In this document: positions 18,212 to 27,367 of the stretch, piece after piece
How positions within the stretch are numbered: position 1 is the first letter of the stretch
Layout: each line of letters starts with the position of its first letter
Assembly: GCA_902600225.1 (NCBI GenBank)
Contig: CACKIH010000004.1
Location: 1-64,000 of the forward strand
Direction: 5' to 3'
Source of the DNA: an uncultured Alphaproteobacteria bacterium
GTDB lineage: Bacteria > Pseudomonadota > Alphaproteobacteria > HIMB59 > GCA-002718135
Length of the DNA stretch: 64,000 nucleotides
Position numbers and translations under genes: made by a program
Notes under the pieces: generated by a model
The model's input: the letters and a program-made list of their open reading frames with translations, nothing else
The model's database searches: none
What the model was told of the DNA's origin: nothing

Positions 18212-19513
18212 ATGACAAAGATTACTAAATTTAGTGTTCAAGATGTAAGATTTCCTACTTCAAAAGATTTAACTGGATCTGATGCCATTCATACAGATCC
18301 TGATTATTCAGCAACGTATGTGACAGCTTTTACTGATCAAGCAGAATTAAAAGGATACGGTATTGCCTTCACGATTGGTAAAGGAAATGACATTGTTGCT
18401 GAATGTATAAAACATTTTTTTCCAATTTTTGAAAATATGGACTTAAATGATTTAGAAAATAATATTGGTAAGCTCTGGTTCAAGTGTGTTGATCATAGTC
18501 AGTTACGTTGGTTAGGTCCTGAAAAAGGAGTTGTTCATATGGCTGTATCAGCAATCTTTAATTGTTTATGGGATTTAATTGCTAAGAAGCACAAAAAACC
18601 TTTGTGGCAGTTTATTGTAGAAAGTGAGCCTGAAAAAATAGTTAGCTGGTTAACATTTAAATATATTGAAGATGTTTTAACTCCAGAGGAAGCGTTAGCG
18701 ATTTTATCAAACAATCAAAATGATAAACAAAAACGTATCGATACAGTATTGCAAGAAGGATATCCATCTTACACAACTGCTGCAGGATGGCTTGGCTATT
18801 CAGATGAAAAAATAATTCAATTATGTAGAGAATATATGGCGAAAGGTTGGAAACATTTTAAAATCAAGGTTGGTTTAGATCTAGATGCAGATGTAAAAAG
18901 ACTTGAGTTAATTAGAAAAACAATTGGTGATGATTGCTTTATTATGGTTGATGCAAACCAACAATGGAACGTAGAACAATCGATTAAACATATTAATGCA
19001 TACAAAAAATTTAATTTATTTTTTGTAGAAGAACCTACAAGTCCAGATGATGTAATGGGTTTTGCCAAAATAAAAAAAGAAGTTGGAAACGTAAGACTTG
19101 CAACTGGAGAAGCTTGTGGGGGTCGTATCATGTTTAAACAATTTCTCGAATCTGGTGCAATGAACATTTGTCAAATTGATAGTTGCAGGTTGGGAAGCAT
19201 CAATGAAATAATAACTGTGTTGTTAATGGCACATAAATTTAATGTTCCAGTCTTTCCTCATGCTGGTGGTGTTGGTCTTTGTGAGTATGTCCAACACTTA
19301 TGTATGATTGATTATATTTTAATTAATGGTTCTAAAAATGATAAAGTAGTAGAATATCAAGATAGTTTACATGAACACTTCATATACCCATGTAAAATTG
19401 AAAATGGAAATTATATGCCTCCACGTGATCATGGATATTCTATTGAAATGAAAGAAAAGTCTGTTAATGAGTTTTCTTTTCCTAACGGAGAGTATTGGAA
19501 GAATAATATATGA
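18212..19513 (+). CDS. L-fuconate dehydratase
   Basis: Enolase-superfamily enzyme of 433 aa, the length of bacterial FucD. The N-terminus VQDVRFPTSKDLTGSDA and DPDYSATYV closely matches the L-fuconate dehydratase/ENOSF1 group. All catalytic residues are seen: K217-I-K219, D247 (VDANQQW), E274 (VEEP), the Glu of ATGEACGGR, the Asp of CQIDSC and the His of FPHAGG. It removes water from L-fuconate to give 2-keto-3-deoxy-L-fuconate. Its stop overlaps the start of the SDR gene that would act next. Confidence 0.93.
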   Translation: MTKITKFSVQDVRFPTSKDLTGSDAIHTDPDYSATYVTAFTDQAELKGYGIAFTIGKGNDIVAECIKHFFPIFENMDLNDLENNIGKLWFKCVDHSQLRWLGPEKGVVHMAVSAIFNCLWDLIAKKHKKPLWQFIVESEPEKIVSWLTFKYIEDVLTPEEALAILSNNQNDKQKRIDTVLQEGYPSYTTAAGWLGYSDEKIIQLCREYMAKGWKHFKIKVGLDLDADVKRLELIRKTIGDDCFIMVDANQQWNVEQSIKHINAYKKFNLFFVEEPTSPDDVMGFAKIKKEVGNVRLATGEACGGRIMFKQFLESGAMNICQIDSCRLGSINEIITVLLMAHKFNVPVFPHAGGVGLCEYVQHLCMIDYILINGSKNDKVVEYQDSLHEHFIYPCKIENGNYMPPRDHGYSIEMKEKSVNEFSFPNGEYWKNNI

Positions 19514-20247
19514 GACTAAAAGATAAAAAAATAATTGTAACTGCTGCAGCACAAGGAATAGGAAGGTCAACAGCTTTAAGATTTGCTAATGAAGGTGCGC
19601 ATGTCACTGCAACTGATATTAATGAAGATAAACTTAAAGAATTAAACAAAGAAAATACTTTAATAAAAACTCAAAAATTAGATTCAACAAATAAAAATGC
19701 CGTTGAGGAATTTTGTTCAACTATTGATTATGTTGATGTTCTCTTTCACGCTGTAGGTTTTGTTCATCATGGAACATTATTGGAATGTGATGATGTAGAA
19801 TTTCATCGATCAGTTAATGTAAATGTATATTCAGCCTATCTAATGAGTTATAATTTACTACCTAAAATGTTGGATAATGGAAAAGGAAACATAATAATTG
19901 TATCTTCTGCAGCTTCAAATGTAAAAGGAGCTCCTAACAGATTTATTTATGGAACAACAAAAGCTGCATTAAATGGTTTTGTAAAAGCTCTAGCAGCAGA
20001 TTATGTCAAAAAAGGAATTCGTTGCAATGCAATACTTCCTGGAACAGTAGAAACACCATCTTGGGAAAGTAGGGTGAATATGGCTGATGATCCAAAACAA
20101 GCTCGAAGGGATTTTATTGCTAGACAAGCTATGGGAAGATTAGCTCAACCAGAAGAAATTGCTTCACTTGCAACTTATTTAGCAAGTGATGAATCAGATT
20201 TTGTAACAGGAACACTAAATTTAATTGATGGAGGGTGGACTTTATAA
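19510..20247 (+). CDS. SDR, probable 2-keto-3-deoxy-L-fuconate dehydrogenase
   Basis: Classical short-chain dehydrogenase of 245 aa. The cofactor motif is TAAAQGIGRS (residues about 11-20), SSAAS carries the catalytic Ser and YGTTK is the YxxxK pair; PGTVETP follows the active site. In known L-fucose pathways an enzyme of this type oxidises 2-keto-3-deoxy-L-fuconate at C4 to the 2,4-diketo acid. The position between FucD and an FAH hydrolase supports that role. It overlaps FucD by 4 bp and shares one base with the next start codon. Confidence 0.88.
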   Translation: MRLKDKKIIVTAAAQGIGRSTALRFANEGAHVTATDINEDKLKELNKENTLIKTQKLDSTNKNAVEEFCSTIDYVDVLFHAVGFVHHGTLLECDDVEFHRSVNVNVYSAYLMSYNLLPKMLDNGKGNIIIVSSAASNVKGAPNRFIYGTTKAALNGFVKALAADYVKKGIRCNAILPGTVETPSWESRVNMADDPKQARRDFIARQAMGRLAQPEEIASLATYLASDESDFVTGTLNLIDGGWTL

Positions 20248-21095
20248 TGAAAACTTTAAGATATAGAATTGGTAAAGATGTTAAGCCAGGAATTTTGGAC
20301 TCAGAAGAGAACATACGCGATGCTTCTTCTTTGGTAAATGATTGGGATAATAAGAATGTAACTATTGAAAAGCTGAATGAAGTAAAACAAGTTGATTTAA
20401 GTTCATTACCTATTGTCAAAAGTCATGACAGTATAGCACCATGTATTTGTAAAGAAAGTATTGGTAAAATTATTTGTATAGGCCTTAATTATTCTGACCA
20501 TGCAGAAGAAACAGGACAAAAAGTACCTCCCGAACCAATTATTTTTGCAAAAGCAACAAGTTCAGTAATTGGACCAAATGATGATGTGGAGATCCCCAAA
20601 AAATCAGTTAAATCTGACTGGGAAGTTGAATTAGGTGTTATTATTGGAAAAGAAGCAAAGTATATTTCTGAAAGTGAATCACAATCTCATATTGCTGGGT
20701 ACTGTGTTATTAATGATTTAAGCGAGAGAGAATTTCAGATTGAACATTCAGGCCAATGGATGAAAGGTAAATCATGTGATACTTTTGGACCAATAGGCCC
20801 TTATTTAGTTACAACAGACGAAATTCCTGATCCTCAAAATCTTAAAATGTGGCTTGAGGTTAATGGTAAGAAAATGCAAGATGGATCTACAAGTACGATG
20901 GTTTACGGTGTAGACTTTCTCATTAGTTATTTAAGTCAATTTATGTCATTACAGCCAGGAGATATTATCTCTACTGGAACACCTCCAGGTGTAGGTATGG
21001 GAATGAACCCTCAAGTTTTTTTAAAAGCTGGTGATGTAATGAAATTAGGAATTGAAGGCTTAGGAGAACAATCACAAAAAACAATTCAAGCTTAA
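20247..21095 (+). CDS. FAH-family hydrolase, probable 2,4-diketo-3-deoxy-L-fuconate hydrolase
   Basis: Fumarylacetoacetate-hydrolase-fold enzyme of 282 aa. The metal-binding E-x-E is in WEVELGVIIG and the Asp in CDTFGPIGP; GLNYSDHAEETG and ISTGTPPGVG are the other family motifs. In the L-fucose route this enzyme cleaves the diketo acid into pyruvate and L-lactate. The ORF track begins at 20235, inside the SDR gene; the ATG at 20247, sharing a base with the SDR stop (TAATG), gives MKTLRYRIG and is preferred. The lactate product fits the next gene. Confidence 0.9.
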   Translation: MKTLRYRIGKDVKPGILDSEENIRDASSLVNDWDNKNVTIEKLNEVKQVDLSSLPIVKSHDSIAPCICKESIGKIICIGLNYSDHAEETGQKVPPEPIIFAKATSSVIGPNDDVEIPKKSVKSDWEVELGVIIGKEAKYISESESQSHIAGYCVINDLSEREFQIEHSGQWMKGKSCDTFGPIGPYLVTTDEIPDPQNLKMWLEVNGKKMQDGSTSTMVYGVDFLISYLSQFMSLQPGDIISTGTPPGVGMGMNPQVFLKAGDVMKLGIEGLGEQSQKTIQA

Positions 21096-22249
21096 TGTTT
21101 GGAAGTATCAATAACTGTCATAATGTAAAAGACTTTAGAAATTTAGCAAAAAAAAGGCTTCCAAGTCCAATCTTTCATTATATTGATGGCGCCGCTGATG
21201 ATGAAATAACTTATAAAAGAAATACTGATGCATATGAAGAATGTGATTTAATTCCAAATGTTTTAAGTGGCGTTGATAAAGTAGATATGTCAACGACTGT
21301 GATGGGACAGAAATTAGATATGCCATTGTATTGTGCTCCAACCGCTCTTCAGAGGTTATTTCATCATGAAGGTGAGATTGGAGTAGCAAAAGCTGCTGAA
21401 AAATTTGGAACCATGTTTGGAATTTCTTCGCTAGGGACTGCAAGTATAGAAGAGATATCTAATTTAGTTAAAACACCAAAACTATTTCAGCTGTATGTTC
21501 ATAAAGACAAAGGACTAAACAAAGCTCTTATAGAAAGGTGCAAAGAATCTAACTTTGAAGCAATGGCGGTTACAGTTGATACTGCTGTCGGTGGAAATCG
21601 TGAAAGAGATTTGTATACTGGTTTTACTATTCCAATGAAACTAAAACTTAATAGTGTTTTAAGTTTTATGCTACATCCAAAATGGGCAGTAGATTATTTT
21701 ACAAAACCTAAATGGGAATTAAGCAACTTAAAAGACCATATAAGTGAAGGCACAAAAGTAATGACTACAATAGGTGATTATTTCACAAAGATGCTTGATA
21801 ATTCAATGAGTTGGAAAGATGTTGAAAATATTAATAAAGAGTGGGGTCGTCAATTTGCAATTAAAGGAGTTATGTCAGTGGAAGATGCAAAAAAAGCAGT
21901 TGATGTTGGGGCTTCAGCTATAATGATTTCAAATCATGGAGGACGACAGTTAGATGGATCAAGATCACCGTTTGATCAATTAGCTGAAATTGTTGATGCT
22001 GTTGGAGATAAAATAGATGTAATATGTGAAGGAGGTATTAGAAGAGGCACCCATGTTTTAAAAGCATTATCACTTGGTGCAAAAGCATGTTCTGGAGGAC
22101 GAATGTATTTGTATGCTTTAGCTGCTGGAGGTCAAAAAGGCGTTGAAAAAAGTTTATCTAATTTACGCAATGAAATTGAACGAGATATGAAATTAATGGG
22201 AGTTTCTAACGTAAAAGAACTAACAAGAAACAATCTTAAATTCAGATAA
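21095..22249 (+). CDS. lldD: FMN-dependent alpha-hydroxy-acid dehydrogenase, probably L-lactate dehydrogenase
   Basis: Protein of 384 aa of the LldD/glycolate oxidase family. The catalytic His and neighbouring Arg are H281 and R284 in SNHGGRQLDGS, substrate-binding Tyr is in IFHYIDGAADDE (about residue 29), and the FMN phosphate loop is CSGGRMYLYALAAGG. It would oxidise the L-lactate released by the upstream hydrolase to pyruvate, passing electrons to quinone at the inner face of the membrane. The start shares one base with the upstream stop. Other short 2-hydroxy acids cannot be excluded. Confidence 0.88.
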   Translation: MFGSINNCHNVKDFRNLAKKRLPSPIFHYIDGAADDEITYKRNTDAYEECDLIPNVLSGVDKVDMSTTVMGQKLDMPLYCAPTALQRLFHHEGEIGVAKAAEKFGTMFGISSLGTASIEEISNLVKTPKLFQLYVHKDKGLNKALIERCKESNFEAMAVTVDTAVGGNRERDLYTGFTIPMKLKLNSVLSFMLHPKWAVDYFTKPKWELSNLKDHISEGTKVMTTIGDYFTKMLDNSMSWKDVENINKEWGRQFAIKGVMSVEDAKKAVDVGASAIMISNHGGRQLDGSRSPFDQLAEIVDAVGDKIDVICEGGIRRGTHVLKALSLGAKACSGGRMYLYALAAGGQKGVEKSLSNLRNEIERDMKLMGVSNVKELTRNNLKFR

Positions 22250-22309
22250 ATCAACAATTTTCTTAAAAAAAATATTTATTCTAATTCAATTTTATTTTAC
22301 AAATTTTTT

Positions 22310-22630
22310 ATGAATGATGAAATTGATCCAATCTTAGTTGGTGAAACTGATGATATTGAAGTTGGAACTGTTGAAAGTTTTGAACACGATGATACCAACT
22401 ATGCAATTTATCATTTAGAAGGAGGTTTTTTTTGTACTCAAGGGAATTGTAATTGTGAAGAAAACGCACCTTTAAGTGAAGCAGAAGTTGATGGTGAAGA
22501 ATTAGAGTGTGTTGGTTGTGGCAAAACTTATAGTATTGTTTCAGGAGATTGCATCAGCGAACCTGAATTAGATGGTTTAAAAATATTTGATATATCAGAA
22601 GAGGATGGAAATCTTTACTTAAATATTTAA
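22310..22630 (+). CDS. Small acidic Rieske-like protein with cysteines in place of histidine ligands
   Basis: Protein of 106 aa, strongly acidic. Its layout recalls small Rieske ferredoxins, which often sit in L-fuconate clusters: a C-x-H loop, about 20 residues, then C-x2-H followed by a beta strand and SG. Here the first loop reads C42-T-Q with C47 and C49 close by, and the second reads C67-V-G-C70 (then GKTYSIVSG). Thus neither His ligand is present and five cysteines (plus C81) are available. It could bind an all-cysteine [2Fe-2S] cluster or zinc. It lies 60 bp after lldD and could be an electron carrier for that enzyme. The Rieske relation is inferred by eye. Confidence 0.6.
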   Translation: MNDEIDPILVGETDDIEVGTVESFEHDDTNYAIYHLEGGFFCTQGNCNCEENAPLSEAEVDGEELECVGCGKTYSIVSGDCISEPELDGLKIFDISEEDGNLYLNI

Positions 22631-23592
22631 CTTACAATATCAAGATTTATAATATTTTTTTTGTTTAAATTTTTACTATTAGTTAAAAAATCAAAAACAT
22701 TTTCACACGACTCTACAGACATCCTTTTTCTGCATTCTAGAGTTAACGCTGCATTATGTGGAGTTAACAAAGTATTATTTAATGAAAATAGTTTATGATT
22801 TTCTATTGGTGGTTCTTTTTCAAAAACATCAACACCAGCTCCAAAAATTTTTTTATTTTTTAAAGCTTGATATAAGGCATCTTCATTAATTATACCGCCT
22901 CTTGCCGTATTAATTAAAATCAAATTAGATTTAAAGGATTCAAATTGATCAAAAGAAATCAAATTTTTAGTTTCTTCATTTAAAGGTAAATGAATACTTA
23001 TATAATCAGCAATTTTAAAGCCTTCTTCTTTATTGATTGGAATACATTTATGATTTTTTATTTCTTCATCCGAAAGAAATGGATCATATACATAAACTTC
23101 CATTTCAAACCCACTACATCTTTTTGCTAGAGCTCTTCCTATTCGACCAAAACCAAGAATTAAAATTTTTTTATCATAGAGTTCAAAGTAGTTGGGTAGA
23201 TTACCTTTTTCTTGAAATCTACCTAATTTAACTAATCTATCTGATTCAAAAATATTTTTTGTTAAACAAAGCATCATTGTCATTACATGTTCAGCTACGC
23301 TGGTTGCGTTTGCTGTTCCAGTAATGGCCATAGCTATCTTATTATTATTTAAATATTCAGTATCTACATTGTCATAGCCAACACCGTGCCTTGCAACAAT
23401 TTTTAGGTTCTTTGTTTGTGAAAGAATATTTTTATTTATTTCTGCCGTTCTTACGACAATACCATCCACATCTCGTAATTTTTCTATTAGATGTTCTTCA
23501 TCAATATTATTGGTGACAAAGTATTCAATATTATTTTTATCAAATATCTCATATCCACTTGGATGAATTTCACCAACAATCCCAACTTTCAT
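22627..23592 (-). CDS. D-isomer-specific 2-hydroxyacid dehydrogenase
   Basis: NAD-dependent dehydrogenase of 321 aa. The Rossmann motif is ILGFGRIGRALAKR, and the catalytic Arg, Glu and His appear in NTARGGIINE, DVFEKEPP and LLTPHNAALT. Similar to phosphoglycerate or glyoxylate/hydroxypyruvate reductases but without an ACT domain. It is convergent with the Rieske-like gene (4-bp overlap) and divergent from iolD across about 100 bp. Substrate unknown; reduction of a 2-keto acid from the sugar pathways is likely. Confidence 0.88.
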   Translation of the reverse strand: MKVGIVGEIHPSGYEIFDKNNIEYFVTNNIDEEHLIEKLRDVDGIVVRTAEINKNILSQTKNLKIVARHGVGYDNVDTEYLNNNKIAMAITGTANATSVAEHVMTMMLCLTKNIFESDRLVKLGRFQEKGNLPNYFELYDKKILILGFGRIGRALAKRCSGFEMEVYVYDPFLSDEEIKNHKCIPINKEEGFKIADYISIHLPLNEETKNLISFDQFESFKSNLILINTARGGIINEDALYQALKNKKIFGAGVDVFEKEPPIENHKLFSLNNTLLTPHNAALTLECRKRMSVESCENVFDFLTNSKNLNKKNIINLDIVS

Positions 23593-23657
23593 GAATAATT
23601 CTATATTCTAAAATATTAGAAAAATAAATTGTTTAACTCTTTAAATTATTTTTTTAT

Positions 23658-23663
23658 TATAAT
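23658..23663 (+). promoter_or_regulatory. Candidate -10 box of iolD
   Basis: A perfect TATAAT lies 29 bases before the iolD ATG, placing a transcript start about 20 bases upstream of it and before its AAAGGA ribosome-binding site. No good -35 hexamer is seen at normal spacing. Confidence 0.4.
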
Positions 23664-23692
23664 AGTATCTATTTTTTTTGGGAAAGGAACAC

Positions 23693-25537
23693 ATGAAAAC
23701 AGTTAGAATGTCATGTTCACATGCATTAATTAAATATTTAACTATGCAAAAAATTTTAATTAATGGAAAAAAAGAACCACTATTTCCTGGTGCTTTCGGT
23801 ATTTATGGCCATGGTAATGTTGCTTGTATTGGACAAGCTATGGAAGAATATCAAAATGAACTTCCTGGATACAGAGGTCATCATGAACAAAATATGGCAC
23901 TAACAGGTATTGCATATGCTCGTGCCAAAAGAAGACAACAAATATTTGTAGCAACTTCATCTGTTGGACCTGGTTCTACTAATATGGTTACAGCTGCTGC
24001 AGTTGCTTTAAGTAATAGACTTCCAATTTTACTTTTACCAGGTGATACATTTTCTAGTCGTTTTCCAGATCCTGTTTTACAACAAGTAGAACATTTTAAT
24101 TCTCCTTCAGAAACTCAAAATGATTCATTTAAATCTGTATCAAGATATTTTGATCGAATTACTAGACCTGAACAAATTTTAACATCTTTACCGCAAGCAA
24201 TTAATGTAATGCTTGATCCTGCTGACTGTGGTCCAGCAGTAATTTCTATGTCTCAAGATGTTCAAGGAGAAGCCTATGATTATCCTGAAATCTTTTTTGA
24301 AGAAAAAATACATGAAATTAGAAGAATTTATCCTGATCCAAATCAAATACAAAAAGCAGCTGATAAATTAAAACAATCTAAACAACCAATTATTATTTCA
24401 GGTGGAGGTGTTTTATATTCAGAAGCGGAGGAGGAAATTTCCGCATTTGCAAAAAAACATAATATTCCTGTAACAGCAACTGTGATGGGTATTGGTTGTA
24501 TGAATAAAGATGATCCCTATTATATAAGCGCAATTGGATGCTTAGGAGAAGGCTCATCTAATAACCTTGCTACTGATACAGATTTAGCACTAGCTGTGGG
24601 AACAAAATTAGGAGACTTTACAACTGGTTCTTGGACTAATTTTGAAAATGAAAATTTTCAACTTGTCTCAATAAATACTTCACGATTTGACACTACAAAA
24701 CATCGCGCAACTCCTGTTGTAAGTGATGCAAAAATTGGACTTCAAGAATTATCAAAGGCATTAGGAGATTGGAAAGCACCAGATAATTGGTACCACCGTT
24801 CAATTGACGAAAGAAATAAATGGGATGAATATGTCGCAAAAGAAAGTGGACCAACAAACCAAGAATTACCATCATATGCTCATGCTGTAGGTGCAGTTTA
24901 TAGAAACTCAGACCCATCAGATATTGTCGTAACTGCAGCTGGAGGGTTAGTAGGTGAAGTGGTTCAAATATGGAAACCTAAAGAACTAAATACTTTTGAA
25001 ACTGAATGGGGTTTTAGTTGCATGAGTTATGAAATATCAGGTGCACTTGGAATCAAAATGGCAAAACCTAATCAGGATGTAATTGTATTTGTAGGTGATG
25101 GATCATACCTTTTACAAAATAGCGACATCTACAGTTCAGTTTTATATGATAAAAAATTAATTATAGTTGTTTGTGATAATGGCGGTCACATGGTTATTAA
25201 TAGATTGCAACTAGCAAAAGGTGGAAATGAATATCTTTGTAATCTCAATGCAGCCAGAGCGACAAATGTACAGTTTGTAGATTTTGAGGCTCACGCAAAA
25301 AGTATGGGGGCAAATGGTGAGACTGTTAAATCCATTTCAGAGTTAGAGGCTGCTTTCAAAAGAGCAAAAGAATCAGACAAAACCTATGTTATTTCTATGA
25401 AAACAGATGGGTATGAATGGTTAGAGGGGACAGCTTTCTGGGAAAGTCCAACACTTGAAGTAGATAATACCGAAGGTAAGAAATCAGCTCTTAGTGAATT
25501 TTTAGAAGGAAAAAATAAACAACGTAAAGGCGTATAA
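23693..25537 (+). CDS. iolD: 3D-(3,5/4)-trihydroxycyclohexane-1,2-dione acylhydrolase
   Basis: Thiamine-diphosphate enzyme of 614 aa. MKTVRMSCSHALIKYL, FPGAFGIYGHGNVACIGQA, YRGHHEQNMA (catalytic Glu region) and TSSVGPGSTNM are hallmarks of IolD, and GDGSYLLQNSDIYSS is the ThDP/metal motif. It opens the ring of the diketo-inositol formed from 2-keto-myo-inositol. The track start at 23678 is a TTG; the ATG at 23693 has AAAGGAAC just upstream and gives the family's usual N-terminus. No iolB, iolC or iolE is in the window, though Gfo/Idh genes that could act as inositol dehydrogenase are. Neighbouring CUT2 transporters fit inositol import. Confidence 0.93.
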   Translation: MKTVRMSCSHALIKYLTMQKILINGKKEPLFPGAFGIYGHGNVACIGQAMEEYQNELPGYRGHHEQNMALTGIAYARAKRRQQIFVATSSVGPGSTNMVTAAAVALSNRLPILLLPGDTFSSRFPDPVLQQVEHFNSPSETQNDSFKSVSRYFDRITRPEQILTSLPQAINVMLDPADCGPAVISMSQDVQGEAYDYPEIFFEEKIHEIRRIYPDPNQIQKAADKLKQSKQPIIISGGGVLYSEAEEEISAFAKKHNIPVTATVMGIGCMNKDDPYYISAIGCLGEGSSNNLATDTDLALAVGTKLGDFTTGSWTNFENENFQLVSINTSRFDTTKHRATPVVSDAKIGLQELSKALGDWKAPDNWYHRSIDERNKWDEYVAKESGPTNQELPSYAHAVGAVYRNSDPSDIVVTAAGGLVGEVVQIWKPKELNTFETEWGFSCMSYEISGALGIKMAKPNQDVIVFVGDGSYLLQNSDIYSSVLYDKKLIIVVCDNGGHMVINRLQLAKGGNEYLCNLNAARATNVQFVDFEAHAKSMGANGETVKSISELEAAFKRAKESDKTYVISMKTDGYEWLEGTAFWESPTLEVDNTEGKKSALSEFLEGKNKQRKGV

Positions 25538-25570
25538 AAATAAATTTCTATTTCTAAAATAAAAAATTGT

Positions 25571-26599
25571 ATGAGTCAAAACAAGCCTATAATTTTATTA
25601 GATCCATATCCAAGAACAATGGACCTACTTTTTTCTAAAGAAAATTTAAACTACTTAAAAAAAAATTTTAAACTTATTACAGCGCCAAATAAAAATAAAA
25701 ATAATTTTTATGAAAAAAATCTACCTAAGGCAGATTATATTTTTGGGCAACCCAATTTACCTTCATCTTTAATTTCAAAATCTACAAAACTTAAAGCCAT
25801 ATTTAATGTAGAGAGCAATTTTATGGACAATATGGATTACGATTATTGTTTTAGAAAAGGAATACATGTTTTAGCAACATCTCCTGTGTTTGCTCAACCT
25901 GTTGCTGAAATGGCAATGGGTCTTACTCTATCTATAGCGAGAAGTATTCATATTGCTCACTCCGACTTTATTTCAAAAAAAGAAAAATATGGTGGTACAA
26001 TAAGTCAGAAAAATTTTTTAATAAAAAATAAAACATTTGGTTTAATTGGATTTGGTGATTTAGCTAAATCTCTTACGCCTATACTAAAAGCATTTTCTAA
26101 TAATATTATGGCTTATGATCCTTGGATACCCAATAAAGAAATTGAAAAATTTGATGTTAAGCCAACCAGTTTAAATTCGTTACTCAAGAATGCTGACATA
26201 ATTTATGTATTAGCTTCCATTACTTCCTCTAATGAATCTATGATTAATTCTTCTAAACTTAAATTAATAAAAGATGGCTCAGTTTTTGTATTAATGAGTA
26301 GAGCAGCCATAATAAATTTTGTTGATTTTTTTAATTTTTTAAAAAATAGAAATGTGTTTGCTGCAATTGATGTTTTTCCACAAGAACCATTTCCTAAAAA
26401 TCATAAATTAAGAAAACTTAAAAATGTAATTTTTTCTCCGCATAGGGCTGGCGCATTAGACAGTGTATTTAAAGAGATGGGTGAATTAGTAATTCAAGAT
26501 TTAAAACTTATTTCAAAAGGTCTACCTCCTAAATTATGCAAAAAAGCTGAAAGAGAAACTGTTAAATATTTACGTTCAAAACCAGTTGATATTAATTAA
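25571..26599 (+). CDS. D-isomer-specific 2-hydroxyacid dehydrogenase family protein
   Basis: Protein of 342 aa. NAD-binding motif GLIGFGDLAKSL is at about residue 155; the catalytic Arg is in LMSRAAIINF, Glu in FPQEPFPKNH and His in FSPHRAGA. The Arg motif departs from the usual ARG (SRA), and the N-terminal half is divergent, so activity on a bulky sugar-derived acid is possible. It follows iolD by 33 bp and precedes the CUT2 ATPase by 21 bp, probably in the same transcript. Confidence 0.82.
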   Translation: MSQNKPIILLDPYPRTMDLLFSKENLNYLKKNFKLITAPNKNKNNFYEKNLPKADYIFGQPNLPSSLISKSTKLKAIFNVESNFMDNMDYDYCFRKGIHVLATSPVFAQPVAEMAMGLTLSIARSIHIAHSDFISKKEKYGGTISQKNFLIKNKTFGLIGFGDLAKSLTPILKAFSNNIMAYDPWIPNKEIEKFDVKPTSLNSLLKNADIIYVLASITSSNESMINSSKLKLIKDGSVFVLMSRAAIINFVDFFNFLKNRNVFAAIDVFPQEPFPKNHKLRKLKNVIFSPHRAGALDSVFKEMGELVIQDLKLISKGLPPKLCKKAERETVKYLRSKPVDIN

Positions 26600-26620
26600 A
26601 ATTTATTTAAAAACACTCTT

Positions 26621-27367
26621 ATGTCAGATAACTTAGTACTAGAAGCTAAATCAGTTTCAAAATTTTTTGGTACTATCACAGCTCTTCAAAATGTAGATCT
26701 TCATTTAAATAAAGGTGAGGTTCTTGGTGTCGTCGGAGATAACGGTGCTGGAAAATCTACATTGATGAAAGTTTTATCAGGATTATATAAGCCAAGTGAG
26801 GGTTCACTTTTTTTTGATAAGGAAAAAGTAACTTTAAATAGTCCCAGAGACTCACAAAATTTGGGCTTAGAAATGGTATATCAAGATTTAGCACTAGCTG
26901 GTAATCTCCCTATCGGTGACAATATTTTTTTAGGAAGAGAACCAACAAGAAAAGTTGGCCCTTTCAATTTTTTAGATCATAAAAAAAGAAAACAGTTAAC
27001 GGAAGAGCATCTTGCAAAACTTAAAATAAACGTAAAGAGTGCTGATCAAAAGGTTGAAGAATTATCAGGCGGACAAAGACAAGCAGTTGCAATTGCTAGA
27101 GCTACAGCTTTTAATGCAAAAATTGTATTGATGGATGAACCAACAGCAGCACTTGCTGTTAAAGAAGTTGGAAAGGTTCTAGATTTAATTTTAAATCTAA
27201 AAAAATTAGGTGTTAGTGTAATTGTAATTAGTCACCGTATGGATGATATTTTTACTGTTTGTGATCGCGTAATGGCACTTTTTCAAGGAACAAACTTCGC
27301 TGAATCAGAATTAAAAAATACTTCAAGAGACGAAGTGATTGGATGGATCATGGGGAAAAAAGATTAA
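26621..27367 (+). CDS. CUT2-type sugar ABC transporter ATPase, single domain
   Basis: ATPase of 248 aa with one nucleotide-binding domain: Walker A GDNGAGKST, signature LSGGQRQA, Walker B KIVLMDEPTAAL, switch His in ISHRMDDIF. Classical RbsA carries two fused domains of about 500 aa; here a single domain is present, as in the FrcBCA type, and must work as a homodimer. Its stop shares a base with the permease start (TAATG). Confidence 0.92.
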   Translation: MSDNLVLEAKSVSKFFGTITALQNVDLHLNKGEVLGVVGDNGAGKSTLMKVLSGLYKPSEGSLFFDKEKVTLNSPRDSQNLGLEMVYQDLALAGNLPIGDNIFLGREPTRKVGPFNFLDHKKRKQLTEEHLAKLKINVKSADQKVEELSGGQRQAVAIARATAFNAKIVLMDEPTAALAVKEVGKVLDLILNLKKLGVSVIVISHRMDDIFTVCDRVMALFQGTNFAESELKNTSRDEVIGWIMGKKD

